A stretch of DNA of 64,000 nt, from assembly GCF_030814835.1 (NCBI RefSeq), contig NZ_JAUSVS010000010.1, positions 62,001 through 126,000 of the forward strand, given 5' to 3'. Below the pieces are notes generated by a model. The model was not told where the DNA came from, searched no databases, and saw only the letters and a list, made by a program, of their open reading frames with translations. A program made the position numbers and the translations under genes. Position 1 is the first letter of the stretch, and the number at the start of each line of letters is the position of its first letter. The DNA is from Caulobacter ginsengisoli. Its GTDB lineage: Bacteria > Pseudomonadota > Alphaproteobacteria > Caulobacterales > Caulobacteraceae. Below, piece by piece: positions 31,407 through 39,916 of the stretch.

Positions 31407-33675
31407 CCGACAGGCTTTCCGCGGCCTGTTCCGTCAGGCGGGCGATCTCGGCCAGCAGCTGGGCCGGCGAGAAGGGCTTGGGGGCCATGCCGTTCATGCC
31501 GGCCGCCAGATAGGCCTGCTGCTGGTGGCGCATGACGTCGGCGGTCAGGGCCAGGATGGGCGTGGCGGCGGCCGGCCCGCCCAGGCCGCGGATGCGCCGC
31601 GTGGCCTCCAGCCCGTCCATCCCGGGCATGTTGATATCCATCAGCACCAGGTCGAAGCCGCCGGTCCGGACCGCCTCGATGGCCGCCGGTCCGCTGTCGA
31701 CCGCGTCGGCCTGGCCTCCCAGGGCTTCGATCGTCCGGACGCCCACCAGGCGGTTGACCCGGTTGTCGTCGACCACCAGAACCTTCAGCCCGGCCAGGGG
31801 TGTCGACCCGGCCTCGTCGGCCGTTGCCTGGGCGGGCGCCGTCGCGCTCGGCGCGGCGACCTCGAACCAGAAGGTCGAGCCGTGGCCCTCGCGGCTGGCA
31901 TAGTCCAGGTCGCCGCCCATTATCCGGGCCAGCTGCCGGCTGATGGCCAGCCCCAGGCCGGTGCCGCCGAACCGGCGCGCCGAACCCGTCTCGGCCTGTT
32001 CGAACCGGCCGAACAGCCGCGCCCGCGCCGCCTCGGGCACGCCCACGCCGCTGTCCTCGACCTCGAACCGCAACCGTCGCGGACCCTCCCCGGCCGGAAC
32101 CGAGACCCGCACCACCACCCCGCCGGTCTCGGTGAACTTCACCGCATTGCCGACGATGTTGAACAGGCACTGCTTGAGCCGCACCGGATCGATCTGGGCC
32201 CAGCCCAGGGCCTCGGCGATTTCGGCGCGCAGGGTCAGGCCCTTGCTTTCCGCCTGCGGGCCCAGCAGCCGGATCACGCTCTCAACCTCGGCGGCGGCGT
32301 CGACCGGGGCGGGGTGCAGGGTCAGCTTGCCCGCCTCGATCTTGCTGAAGTCCAGCACGTCGTTGATCAGCTGCGACAGCATCTGGGTGCAGCCCAGGGC
32401 CTCGTCCAGCAGCTGTCCGGCGTCTGTCGCGCCGGGGTCGCGCTTGAGCAGGTTGAGCACGCCGACGATGCCGTTCATCGGGGTGCGGATTTCGTGGCTG
32501 ACCGAGGCCAGGAAGTCGGACTTGGCCGCCGTGGCCTCCTCGGCCGCCCGCCGGGCCTCGGCCACCGCGATCTCCTGGCGCTTGGCCTCGTCGATGTCGA
32601 CGATCAGGCCCACCCCGCGCCGGGGCGTGCCGTCCGGCCGCCATTCCACTTCCAGGCACAGCCTGACCCAACGCCCGCCACCATCGGCGTCGACCAGTCG
32701 CGCATCGACCGGATCGGCCGTCGCCCCGTCGGCGGGGCGGACGGTCAGGGTCAGGACGGCGGCCCGGTCGTCCGGATGGAACAGGGCCAGGGTGTCGGTG
32801 TCGACCATCGCGGCCGCCGCCTCCCCGACCAGGGCGATGCATTCCGGCGACAGCCAGAAGCGCTGGCTCTTGAAGTCGTATTCGAACACCCCGGCGCGCG
32901 AGGCCTTGAGCGCCAGGTCCAGCCGCTGGGCGTTGGCGTTGGCCAGGTCGCGGGCCTTGGCCAGCGAGGTGATGCTCTGGCTGACCCCGTGCATCTCGTA
33001 GCGGCCCGAGGCCAGCTGGGCGCCGGAGCGATAGAGGACCCGCAGATGGGTCCAGCCGCCGTCGGCCGACAGATAGCGCATCTCGGCCTCGGCGGTCCCG
33101 CCCTCGCGGGTGATCCGCTCGCGGATGGCCTGGTCGATGGCCCGGTCGTCGCGGTGTTGCAGCAGCTGCAGGGCCGCCAGCGGCACCGGCCGGCCGATGT
33201 CGCCATGGCCCAGCGAAAGCTCGGTCGAGAAATAATAGGTTTCCAGGTCCGGGTCGTAGCGCCAGACGCCGATCTCGGCGTCGTGCATCAGCCGCACCCG
33301 CACGTCCTCGGCCACCCGGCTCCGCTCGGCCGCCTCGCGGGCGGCGGTGACGTCGCTGAGGATGGCCAGGGCCCCGCTCTCGCGCCCGTGCAGCGACAGG
33401 CGGAAGGCCCGCCGCAGGCCCTCGCTCTCCAGACAGAAGACCTTGCCGAATTCGCCGTCCTCGATGGCCGCGCCGACCCTGTCCAGGGCCTGGCGCAGCC
33501 GCTCGCCGAGGCAAGCCTCGCCCAGCAGGGCGCGGAAGGCCGGGTTGGCCTCCAGCACGACGTGGCGGGCGTCGAGCATGGCCATGGCGATCGGCAAGTC
33601 ATCCAGGGTCAGGGACGTGGACGTTTTCGGCATCGGCTGGCGCTGGCGGTTCCGCTCGTCTGCGAGGTGGCCCAT
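31402..33675 (-). CDS. Hybrid sensor histidine kinase with PAS-like domains and receiver
   Basis: A 757-residue soluble-looking kinase. Three PAS-like regions come first (from about 20, 125 and 255; ALVGEAAAAMVD, HPDDRAAVL, WRPDGTPRRGVGLIVDI). The H box SVSHEIRTPMNG is near 386, the ATPase motifs FNIVGNAVKFTETG, EDSGVGVPEAA and GTGLGLAISRQLARIMGG follow, and a receiver domain has LVLMDINMPGMDG near 683 with the phospho-acceptor Asp. No transmembrane segment is seen. Likely a cytoplasmic sensor passing phosphate within a phosphorelay. The start at 33675 has no clear ribosome site; the Met at 33633 is an alternative. Confidence 0.9.
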   Translation of the reverse strand: MGHLADERNRQRQPMPKTSTSLTLDDLPIAMAMLDARHVVLEANPAFRALLGEACLGERLRQALDRVGAAIEDGEFGKVFCLESEGLRRAFRLSLHGRESGALAILSDVTAAREAAERSRVAEDVRVRLMHDAEIGVWRYDPDLETYYFSTELSLGHGDIGRPVPLAALQLLQHRDDRAIDQAIRERITREGGTAEAEMRYLSADGGWTHLRVLYRSGAQLASGRYEMHGVSQSITSLAKARDLANANAQRLDLALKASRAGVFEYDFKSQRFWLSPECIALVGEAAAAMVDTDTLALFHPDDRAAVLTLTVRPADGATADPVDARLVDADGGGRWVRLCLEVEWRPDGTPRRGVGLIVDIDEAKRQEIAVAEARRAAEEATAAKSDFLASVSHEIRTPMNGIVGVLNLLKRDPGATDAGQLLDEALGCTQMLSQLINDVLDFSKIEAGKLTLHPAPVDAAAEVESVIRLLGPQAESKGLTLRAEIAEALGWAQIDPVRLKQCLFNIVGNAVKFTETGGVVVRVSVPAGEGPRRLRFEVEDSGVGVPEAARARLFGRFEQAETGSARRFGGTGLGLAISRQLARIMGGDLDYASREGHGSTFWFEVAAPSATAPAQATADEAGSTPLAGLKVLVVDDNRVNRLVGVRTIEALGGQADAVDSGPAAIEAVRTGGFDLVLMDINMPGMDGLEATRRIRGLGGPAAATPILALTADVMRHQQQAYLAAGMNGMAPKPFSPAQLLAEIARLTEQAAESLSA

Positions 33676-33877
33676 TCTGCCGGCGCGCGCTTAAGGAAGA
33701 CTGTAGCGACCAGCGGCAAAAGGTCGCGACATCTGGACGGTTACTTGGCCCGCCTGGCGGGAAATCGCCGGCGCCCGCTGTCCGGACACGATGGCCGCCC
33801 CGTCCCGACAGGCCTTCGATTGCGGTGCGGCCTGGCCGCCGCGAGCCTGGGGCCTCCCATCGCCGCAAGGACCGACC

Positions 33878-34663
33878 ATGACCGACGACGCCGCCCAGGG
33901 TCTCGAGACCAAGCCTTCCGAGGCGACCGCGAAGACCGCCACCGCCGAGCTGATCGACCTCGCCAAGACCGTGGGGATCGCCCTGCTGATCGCCCTGGTG
34001 GTGCGGGTGATCCTGTTCCAGCCCTACACCATCCCCTCGGAGTCGATGGAGCCGGGCCTGTTGAAGGGCGACTACATCGTCATCACCAAGTTCGACTACG
34101 GCTGGAGCCGGTTCTCGATCCCGTTCGGCCCGCCGCTGCCCAAGGGCCGGCTGTTCGGGCGCGATCCCAGGCGTGGCGACGTGGCGGTGTTCCAGCTGCC
34201 GCGCGACACGTCCGTCGCCTACATCAAGCGGATCATCGGCCTGCCCGGCGACCGGGTGCAGGTTCGCAACGGCGTGGTCTTCGTCAACGGCAAGGCCATT
34301 CCCCGCGTCCAGGCCGGCCCGACCCAGGATCCCGGCATGATCGGCCTGACCGTCATGCGCGAGCGCGAGACCAAGGCCGACGGCAAGAGCTACATGACCT
34401 TCGACCAGGGCCCCGGCCATCCGGGCGACGACACCGGGGTCTATGTCGTGCCGGCCGGGATGTATTTCGCCATGGGCGACAACCGCGACAACTCGCTGGA
34501 CAGCCGCTGGCCGTCATCGGTCGGCGTCGGCTTCATCCCCGCCGAGAACCTGGCCGGCAAGGCGCGGATCGTCATGGTCTCGTGGAACGACGGGGCGTCG
34601 ATCTTCAAGCCCTGGACCTGGCTGGACCTGCGCTGGAACCGGCTGCTGAAGGGGGTGGGCTAG
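33878..34663 (+). CDS. lepB: Signal peptidase I
   Basis: A 261-residue enzyme starting at 33878, with AAGGA upstream. One N-terminal membrane helix (about residues 27-46) is followed by PSESMEPGLLKGDYI, which carries the catalytic Ser, and YIKRIIGLPGDRV, which carries the general-base Lys. MGDNRDNSLDSRW is the conserved box E. It cleaves signal peptides at the periplasmic face. The TAG stop at 34661-34663 overlaps the stop of the convergent gene in a CTAG tetranucleotide. Essential backbone gene. Confidence 0.95.
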   Translation: MTDDAAQGLETKPSEATAKTATAELIDLAKTVGIALLIALVVRVILFQPYTIPSESMEPGLLKGDYIVITKFDYGWSRFSIPFGPPLPKGRLFGRDPRRGDVAVFQLPRDTSVAYIKRIIGLPGDRVQVRNGVVFVNGKAIPRVQAGPTQDPGMIGLTVMRERETKADGKSYMTFDQGPGHPGDDTGVYVVPAGMYFAMGDNRDNSLDSRWPSSVGVGFIPAENLAGKARIVMVSWNDGASIFKPWTWLDLRWNRLLKGVG

Positions 34664-34995
34664 CGCCGTTCGAACTCGGCCCGGCTCAGCACGCCGTCAT
34701 GGTTGGCGTCGAGCTTCTCGAAGCTGGCGTTGTGGCTGAGCGCGGGCAGGGCGAGCGAGGGAACCGCCACGCCGACCATCGCCGCGGCGATCACGGCGCC
34801 GGCGATCCAATGGGCTCTGCGGCTCACGGGCCGGCGGCGGGCCGGGGCGTCCAGGTGCTGGTCGATGAAGTCGCGCAGCGCCTCGCTGGCCGTGCGGCCA
34901 TCGGCCTGACAGCGGGCCATGAAGGCCTGCTTGGTCGGATAGGGGATACGGATCTCGAGGGATTCGCTCTTCTTCGGGGCGCGGGCGGCAGTCAT
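34660..34995 (-). CDS. Ribbon-helix-helix/TM/EF-hand small protein
   Basis: A 111-residue protein with three parts. Residues ~12-48 resemble a ribbon-helix-helix DNA-binding fold (LEIRIPYPTKQAFMARCQ, then ASEALRDFIDQHL). A hydrophobic helix lies at 63-83. The C terminus contains a single EF-hand loop, DANHDGVLSRAEF. A DNA-binding module joined to a membrane helix and a calcium-type loop is unusual; the first part could alternatively be a small structural helix pair. AAGG precedes the ATG at 34995. It converges on lepB with a shared CTAG stop. Confidence 0.7.
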   Translation of the reverse strand: MTAARAPKKSESLEIRIPYPTKQAFMARCQADGRTASEALRDFIDQHLDAPARRRPVSRRAHWIAGAVIAAAMVGVAVPSLALPALSHNASFEKLDANHDGVLSRAEFERR

Positions 34996-35099
34996 GGCAA
35001 GACCTTGGGGTCGGCAATGGGACTTAACTTCGGCAGCCAAACCCAAACCGCCGGCGCGGGACAAGTGAATTCCTGTCCAGACACGCCATTTCGCCGGCC

Positions 35100-35549
35100 C
35101 TAAGCCCCGGCGCCGAACTCGGCCATCAGGCCCTGATAGGCCTCCAGCGGCGGGAAGTGGGTGAAGCTGTGGACCGCCGGGGTCCTGGCCCAGGGCAGGG
35201 CCTCGCTGGTGTAGGTCTCGATGAAGGGCGTAAACCAGCCGGCCTCGTCCAGCAGGGTGGCGCGGACATTGACCAGGTCCAGGCTGGGCGGGCGGGTGAA
35301 CATCCAGCTCATGCAGTGGGGGCAGAAGAAGTGCCGGACCTCGCCATGCAGCCCGCCGATCGCCGGCTGGCCCTCTGTCACCGCGAACCCCGGGCCGGGG
35401 ACGGCGAGGCTCAGGGAAAAGGCGCTGGCGGTCATCCGCTGGCAGCCGGTGCAGTGGCAGGCCATGGTCAGCATCGGCGGGGCGGTGATCTGGAACCGGA
35501 CCTGGCCGCAGCGGCAGCCGCCGGCCCAAGGGAGGCTTGGTTGACTCAT
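35100..35549 (-). CDS. GFA/CENP-V-domain protein
   Basis: A 149-residue protein from MSQPSLPWAGG, seven bases after AAGGAGA. The GFA fold metal-ligand cysteines are present: CRCGQVRF, CHCTGCQRMTASAF and FFCPHCMSW. Zinc-binding members include glutathione-dependent formaldehyde-activating enzyme, but most relatives have no assigned substrate. It is divergent from the 35578 gene with only 28 bases between starts, so they share a promoter region. Confidence 0.85.
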   Translation of the reverse strand: MSQPSLPWAGGCRCGQVRFQITAPPMLTMACHCTGCQRMTASAFSLSLAVPGPGFAVTEGQPAIGGLHGEVRHFFCPHCMSWMFTRPPSLDLVNVRATLLDEAGWFTPFIETYTSEALPWARTPAVHSFTHFPPLEAYQGLMAEFGAGA

Positions 35550-35577
35550 CGGGGTCTCCTTTGCGATTCCGGTAATC

Positions 35578-36186
35578 ATGAAGGATAACTTCCTCAACCG
35601 CCTGCGGCTCCGCTGGCTGACCCTGGCCGAGATCGTGGGGGTCGCGGCGCTGCTGATCGCGGGGCTGGGTTACTGGGATTCGCATCGCGAGCGCACCCAG
35701 GAGGACCGCGAACGGGCCGCCGCCCGGGCCGAACGCCAGGCGGAGGCCAAGGCCCAGGTGCTTAAGGCAAGCTTCCTGATGATCGCCGAGCCGGAGGAGG
35801 ACGGCGCGCGGCTGCGGCTGGCCTCGGCCAATCCCGATCAGGTCATCCAGACCCAGACCCTGTGGTTCCCCGCCCAGATCCGCCGCGCCCCGGCCGAGAC
35901 CACCGGCAATCCGCGCCTGCAGTCCGAATGGCTCGAGTCCGGCCTGCGCAAGACCGATCTCAGGCGCGGCCGCCTGCCGGTCGTGGTGCAGACGGTCTAT
36001 GTCGCCGATGGCCAGACCCGCACCGACCGGGCCCTGTATTTCGTCGGCTTCAACCTCAAGTCCCGCCTGCTGCGCCCCGCCAGGCTCGAGCTGGAAGGCC
36101 TTTCCCTGTCCCGCCGCGATGTCGCCGGCGACCCGCAGGCGGCGGCCGATGAGGCCTGGGCCGTCAAGCCGGCCTTGCGGAAATAG
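35578..36186 (+). CDS. Single-span membrane protein of unknown function
   Basis: A 202-residue protein with one membrane segment (IVGVAALLIAGLGYW, about residues 19-33) and then a charged coiled-coil-like region rich in Glu/Arg/Ala (35-65). A C-terminal globular part has VIQTQTLWFPAQIR and TDRALYFVGFNLKSRLL. The orientation and function are unclear. No family recognised. Confidence 0.65.
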   Translation: MKDNFLNRLRLRWLTLAEIVGVAALLIAGLGYWDSHRERTQEDRERAAARAERQAEAKAQVLKASFLMIAEPEEDGARLRLASANPDQVIQTQTLWFPAQIRRAPAETTGNPRLQSEWLESGLRKTDLRRGRLPVVVQTVYVADGQTRTDRALYFVGFNLKSRLLRPARLELEGLSLSRRDVAGDPQAAADEAWAVKPALRK

Positions 36187-36233
36187 GCCCGTCGGGCTTG
36201 TCCCGGCGCGGCGAATGCGGCCTTCTTGGCGGC

Positions 36234-36857
36234 ATGAAACCGCTCTTCGGCATGGCCCTGCCCGCCCGCCATCTTGACCTGGTCCTGCTGGCCCAGGTCC
36301 TGCTGACCCTGGGTCTGGTGACCATGACCCTGCTGACGCCCGGCGGATCGCCGGCGGCCGCGCCGGTGGAAGCCGAGGCGTCAGCGCCGCCCCCCGCCCG
36401 CATCTCCGAGCCCCGGATCGCCCATCCCAGGGAGGCCGCTGCGCCAACCTCCGTCGGCAAGCCGGCCAAGACCTCCGCCAGGGTTTCCAACCCCCGGCCG
36501 GCGCCAGAGCCAACCGCCGCGCCCCTGGTCGCGGTCGCCGACATGCCCGAGACCGGCGGGGACTACCGCAAGGCGCGGCGGCAGCTGCTGGCCAGGGGCT
36601 TCAAGCCCGCGCGCGTGGCGCCGCCGGAATGCCGGGGGCCGGAGCCATCCGTCGACGCCTGCTGGGGCGCGCTGGTGCAGTTCCCCGAGATCGAGATCTG
36701 CATGAACGGCGCCCGGGGAGGCTGTGTCGGCTGGTGGCTGGCGCCGGACGGCCGGGTGCTGCGGATCCAGACCGCCGGCGAAACCGGCGCCATCCGCGAC
36801 CGCCACTGGGCCAGTTCCGGCGAGCTGGCCGACCTGCCCACGGGCTGGCGGCCCTGA
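36234..36857 (+). CDS. Proline-rich membrane-anchored hypothetical protein
   Basis: A 207-residue protein from ATG 36234. A hydrophobic segment (LVLLAQVLLTLGLVTMTLL) is followed by a Pro/Ala-rich linker of about 80 residues and a C-terminal domain with two CxxxxxxC-type pairs (CRGPEPSVDACW, CMNGARGGCVGWW). The layout suggests an extracytoplasmic domain held by an anchor. No family recognised. A degenerate MITE-like repeat follows its stop. Confidence 0.6.
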   Translation: MKPLFGMALPARHLDLVLLAQVLLTLGLVTMTLLTPGGSPAAAPVEAEASAPPPARISEPRIAHPREAAAPTSVGKPAKTSARVSNPRPAPEPTAAPLVAVADMPETGGDYRKARRQLLARGFKPARVAPPECRGPEPSVDACWGALVQFPEIEICMNGARGGCVGWWLAPDGRVLRIQTAGETGAIRDRHWASSGELADLPTGWRP

Positions 36858-36864
36858 CGGCCGG

Positions 36865-37090
36865 CTAGGATCGGTCGACATTCAGGTGGGATAGCTCCAA
36901 ACCACCCTTCAACCGTCATCGCCGGGCTTGTCCCGGCGACCCATAAACACCGGCAATGACGGTTGGCGGCGGCGCTGTCCGGTAGCGGCTTGACGCACCG
37001 AGTCTATGGGTGGCAGGCACTTTGGCCGGCCATGACGGAATTTAGGTGGGAGTGTGAATCTCAGGGATCGATGAATGTCGATCGGACTTA
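36865..37090. repeat. Degenerate MITE-like element, relative of 31025-31406
   Basis: CTAGGATCGGTCGACATTCA at 36865-36884 and its inverted relative at 37071-37090 agree at 16 of 20 positions. CGCCGGG-CTTGT-CCCGGCG (36921-36939), a common chromosomal palindrome, lies inside. The stop of the convergent serine hydrolase (TAA, 37088-37090) lies in the right terminus. No gene is credible in the element. Confidence 0.5.
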
Positions 37091-38290
37091 GGCCTTGGCC
37101 GAGCCCAGGGCGTGGACCTGGGCGATCAGGCCATAGACGTTCAGCCCGATCCCCTGGGCCATCAGGGCCGGCTCCATGATGTTGTGGACCAGGAAGATCA
37201 TCACCGAGCCGTCGGTGGGATCGGCCTGCCACCAGCCGCCGAACGCGCCCGGCCAGCTGACCGTACCGATGCCGCCCTTGCCGCGCGTGTACGAGGCGGT
37301 GGCGGGGTCGATCACCGTCGCCAGGCCCAGGCCAAAGCCGTGGCCGGTCCCGAAGGTCGGCATGCCGAACATCTGGGCTCCCAGACGCTGGTCGTCGGTC
37401 AGACGGTTGGTGGTCATCAGCTTCAGGGTTTGCGGCCGGAGCAGCTGTGGCCCCTCGCCGATGAACAGCCGGGCGAAGGCCAGATAGTCGTCCAGGGTCG
37501 ACCACAGGCCCTGGCCGCCCGAGCAGTATTCCATGTCGGCCGGCCGCTCGGGCAGGGTCGAGCCGCCGGCGGCGGTGAGGCGGCGCACCAGCCTGCCGGT
37601 CTCGTCGCAGCCATAGAGCGTGGCGCGGCGGTCGGCCGGGGCGGTGAAGCCGGTGTCCTTCATGCCCAGCGGCTCGAAGACCCGCCGTTTCAGCACTTCG
37701 CCCAGCGGCGCCCCGTCGATGCGGGCGATCAGCTGGCCCAGCAGGTCGGTGGAATAGCCGTAGTTGAAGGCCGTCCCCGGCTGGGCGATCAGCGGCAGGG
37801 CGGCCAGGCCCGCGATCCAGTCGTCGGGTTTCACAGGGCTGTCGATGTCGCCGCCCAGGGCCTGGGCGTAGGCGTCGGAGAGGGGGCCAGGGTAGACGCC
37901 GCCATAGGTGAGGCCCGAGCGGTGGGTCAGCAGGTCGTCGAAGGTGATCGGCCGCGCGGCGGGGTCAGTCTGGTCCAGCGGCCCCCCCGGCGCGCGCAGC
38001 ACCCGCATGGCGGCGAACTCGGGGGCCACGCTGGCGATCGGGGTATCGAGCCCGATGCCCTTTTCCTCCAGAACGATCAGGGCCGCCAGCGAGGTGATCG
38101 GCTTGGTCATCGAGGCGATGCGGAAGAGGGTGTCGCGCTCGACCGGCAGGCCCGCCTCGCGGTCGCGCCAGCCGACCGTGGCCAGTTGGGCCACCGCGCC
38201 ATTCCGCCAGACCAGGGCGGCGGCCCCGGCCACTTCCTCGGCCGCGACATAGGCCTCAATGGCCTTGGTGATGGAGTCCTGCGTCGTCAT
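37088..38290 (-). CDS. Serine beta-lactamase-family hydrolase (EstB-like)
   Basis: A 400-residue enzyme of the class C beta-lactamase/esterase fold. FRIASMTKPITSLAAL near residue 72 has the SxxK nucleophile motif, NYGYSTDLLGQLI near 178 the YxS/N motif, and GHGFGLGLA near 315 a H-x-G motif near the third catalytic position. Most relatives are esterases or peptidases rather than true beta-lactamases. It is divergent from a TetR gene 65 bases away whose operator-like sequence lies between them. Confidence 0.85.
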   Translation of the reverse strand: MTTQDSITKAIEAYVAAEEVAGAAALVWRNGAVAQLATVGWRDREAGLPVERDTLFRIASMTKPITSLAALIVLEEKGIGLDTPIASVAPEFAAMRVLRAPGGPLDQTDPAARPITFDDLLTHRSGLTYGGVYPGPLSDAYAQALGGDIDSPVKPDDWIAGLAALPLIAQPGTAFNYGYSTDLLGQLIARIDGAPLGEVLKRRVFEPLGMKDTGFTAPADRRATLYGCDETGRLVRRLTAAGGSTLPERPADMEYCSGGQGLWSTLDDYLAFARLFIGEGPQLLRPQTLKLMTTNRLTDDQRLGAQMFGMPTFGTGHGFGLGLATVIDPATASYTRGKGGIGTVSWPGAFGGWWQADPTDGSVMIFLVHNIMEPALMAQGIGLNVYGLIAQVHALGSAKA

Positions 38291-38317
38291 GCCGTCCGTC
38301 CCGGAGAATTTCGGCGC

Positions 38318-38343
38318 TATAAAATAGATCGATTATAAAATAG
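38318..38343. promoter_or_regulatory. Repeated TATAAAATAG sequence between divergent genes
   Basis: TATAAAATAG occurs twice (38318-38327 and 38334-38343) around ATCGAT, itself a palindrome (38328-38333). The AT-rich motif stands out in a GC-rich genome. It lies between the hydrolase start and the TetR start and may be the TetR operator and both promoters' -10 regions. Function is inferred. Confidence 0.4.
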
Positions 38344-38355
38344 CAAGCCACTAGA

Positions 38356-38976
38356 ATGCGTCGGATGACCGCGGACTCCGCAAACCCCCGCCGCCGGCCC
38401 AAGGGCGACAAGCGCGAGCGCACCCGCGCCGCCCTGCTGGACGCCGCCCTGGCCCTGACCCGCGAGCAGGGCTTCGAACGCACCAGCCTGCAGGACATCG
38501 CCCGCAGGGCCGGCATGACCACCGGGGCCATCTACGGCAACTTCAGGAACCGCGACGGCCTCTACATGGCCCTGGCCGAGCGGCAGTGGGGCCCCATCCG
38601 GCCGGTCTTCGCGCCCGGCTCCAGCTTCGCCGACAAGATGGCGGCGGTGGCCGAGGCGGTGATCGCCGCCATTCCCGAACGGCGGGCGGCGGCGGTGGGG
38701 GCCCTGACCTTCCGCGCCTACGCCCTGACCCATGCAGAGGTGGGCCAGCGGTTCCACGACGCCATGGCCTCGGGCTTCGAACTGGGCGCGGCCTGGCTGG
38801 CCACCCAGCTGGAGCCGGACGAGGCGCCGATGCCGCTGGACCAGCTGGTGCGGGTGATCAACGCCCTGATCGAGGGCCTGCTGTTCCAGCGCTTCCTGAC
38901 CCCGGATCTGATGCCGGACGACACCATCCGGGCGGCCTTCGCGGCGCTGGCGGGCCGGCGAGCCGCCGAAAACTAG
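38356..38976 (+). CDS. TetR/AcrR-family regulator
   Basis: A 206-residue protein. The N-terminal helix-turn-helix RTRAALLDAALALTREQGFERTS-like region and IARRAGMTTGAIYGNFRN (residues ~48-65) identify TetR. The C-terminal helical ligand domain includes LEPDEAPMPLDQLVRVINALIEGL. It is divergent from the serine hydrolase, which it probably represses. Its TAG stop is in CTAG shared with the convergent GFA gene. Confidence 0.9.
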   Translation: MRRMTADSANPRRRPKGDKRERTRAALLDAALALTREQGFERTSLQDIARRAGMTTGAIYGNFRNRDGLYMALAERQWGPIRPVFAPGSSFADKMAAVAEAVIAAIPERRAAAVGALTFRAYALTHAEVGQRFHDAMASGFELGAAWLATQLEPDEAPMPLDQLVRVINALIEGLLFQRFLTPDLMPDDTIRAAFAALAGRRAAEN

Positions 38977-39350
38977 TTCTCGCCCCCATCCTCATCGACG
39001 TAGCGCTCGGTCCCCGCCCCATCCAGCCGGCGCACCCGCGCCGCCGCCACCGTCTCCAGCGGCATCAGCCGGGCGTTGACGCCCATGCGGTCATGGGTCC
39101 GGTCGACCGGCGCCCAGTGGGTGACGCAGCCGCAGGTCCTGCAGCGGTGGAACTCGATGGAGCGATCGTCCCACATGTATATGTCGGTGGCGTCCTGGGC
39201 CGGCTCGATCGTCACATTGCGCGGCGAGTAGTAGGCCCAGAGCGTCCCGTAGCGCCGGCAGATCGAGCAGTTGCAGTCGGTGACCTCGGCCGGGGCGAGG
39301 GTGCAGGTCAGTTTGACCGCGCCGCAGTGGCAGGAGCTTTCGATCGTCAT
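38973..39350 (-). CDS. GFA/CENP-V-domain protein
   Basis: A 125-residue zinc-binding protein from MTIESSCHCGAVKL. It has the family cysteines: CHCG, CNCSICRRYG and CRTCGCVTHW. The Trp/Arg-rich core (YYSPRNVTIE) is typical. It follows the membrane-protein gene by two bases, so the two are one transcript. The stop shares CTAG with the convergent TetR gene. Substrate unknown. Confidence 0.85.
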   Translation of the reverse strand: MTIESSCHCGAVKLTCTLAPAEVTDCNCSICRRYGTLWAYYSPRNVTIEPAQDATDIYMWDDRSIEFHRCRTCGCVTHWAPVDRTHDRMGVNARLMPLETVAAARVRRLDGAGTERYVDEDGGEN

Positions 39351-39352
39351 GA

Positions 39353-39793
39353 TCAGTCGAACGCAGGCGCCGGCGAGGGCGGGCGCGCCGAGGCGATCTT
39401 CCAGGCGGCGATGGCGGCGATCAGCAGACCCAGGACCAGCGGCATCAGGCTCTCGGCCAGGCTGGGAGCGACGACCTGCAGGTTGGTGGTGTGGGTGCGT
39501 TGCACGGCGTTTTGGATGTTCAGGACCCGCTCCGCGGTGACCAGCGCCGCCAGGCCAAGGGCGCTCCACATCAGCACCTTCAGGACCCCGCCGGCCTGAC
39601 CCCGGCCGTTGGGCAGGAAGACGGCGAGGATCAGGACCGGGACCAGCAGGATCAGGGTCAGCTTGACCACGGCGAAGGCGTCGAGGAACAGGTCCAGCAA
39701 GGATAAGCCGCCGCCCGCCACCTTGCTCAGCCAGAACACCAGGCCGGCGACCACCAGGGTCAGCCCGGCGAAGACGATGGACAGGATCTTCAT
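39353..39793 (-). CDS. Multi-pass membrane protein of unknown function
   Basis: A 146-residue protein with four hydrophobic helices (residues ~3-22, 41-60, 72-90, 113-132) and short loops. No charged motif indicates a known transporter. It is read just upstream of the GFA gene. Likely an inner membrane protein. Confidence 0.7.
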   Translation of the reverse strand: MKILSIVFAGLTLVVAGLVFWLSKVAGGGLSLLDLFLDAFAVVKLTLILLVPVLILAVFLPNGRGQAGGVLKVLMWSALGLAALVTAERVLNIQNAVQRTHTTNLQVVAPSLAESLMPLVLGLLIAAIAAWKIASARPPSPAPAFD

Positions 39794-39916
39794 GGCGCGG
39801 CCCCCGACAGGCCGCCAGCTTGGCGCCGGACGGTGGCGGGGTCCAGGGCTTCGTCGGCCGTTGTCGGAGTCCGTTTTGATGATAAACTTACCCCAAAGCC
39901 ACAACGGGAGGACGCC

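Noticed and set aside
31231..35103. A 1290-codon open frame on the plus strand
   Set aside because: It is the antisense shadow of the hybrid kinase and continues through lepB in a different frame. Its residues are Gly/Arg/Gln-rich without motifs.
34660..36513. A 617-codon leftward frame over three genes
   Set aside because: Only its last 111 codons match a real protein with a ribosome site (ATG 34995). The rest is shadow of the 35578 and 36234 genes.
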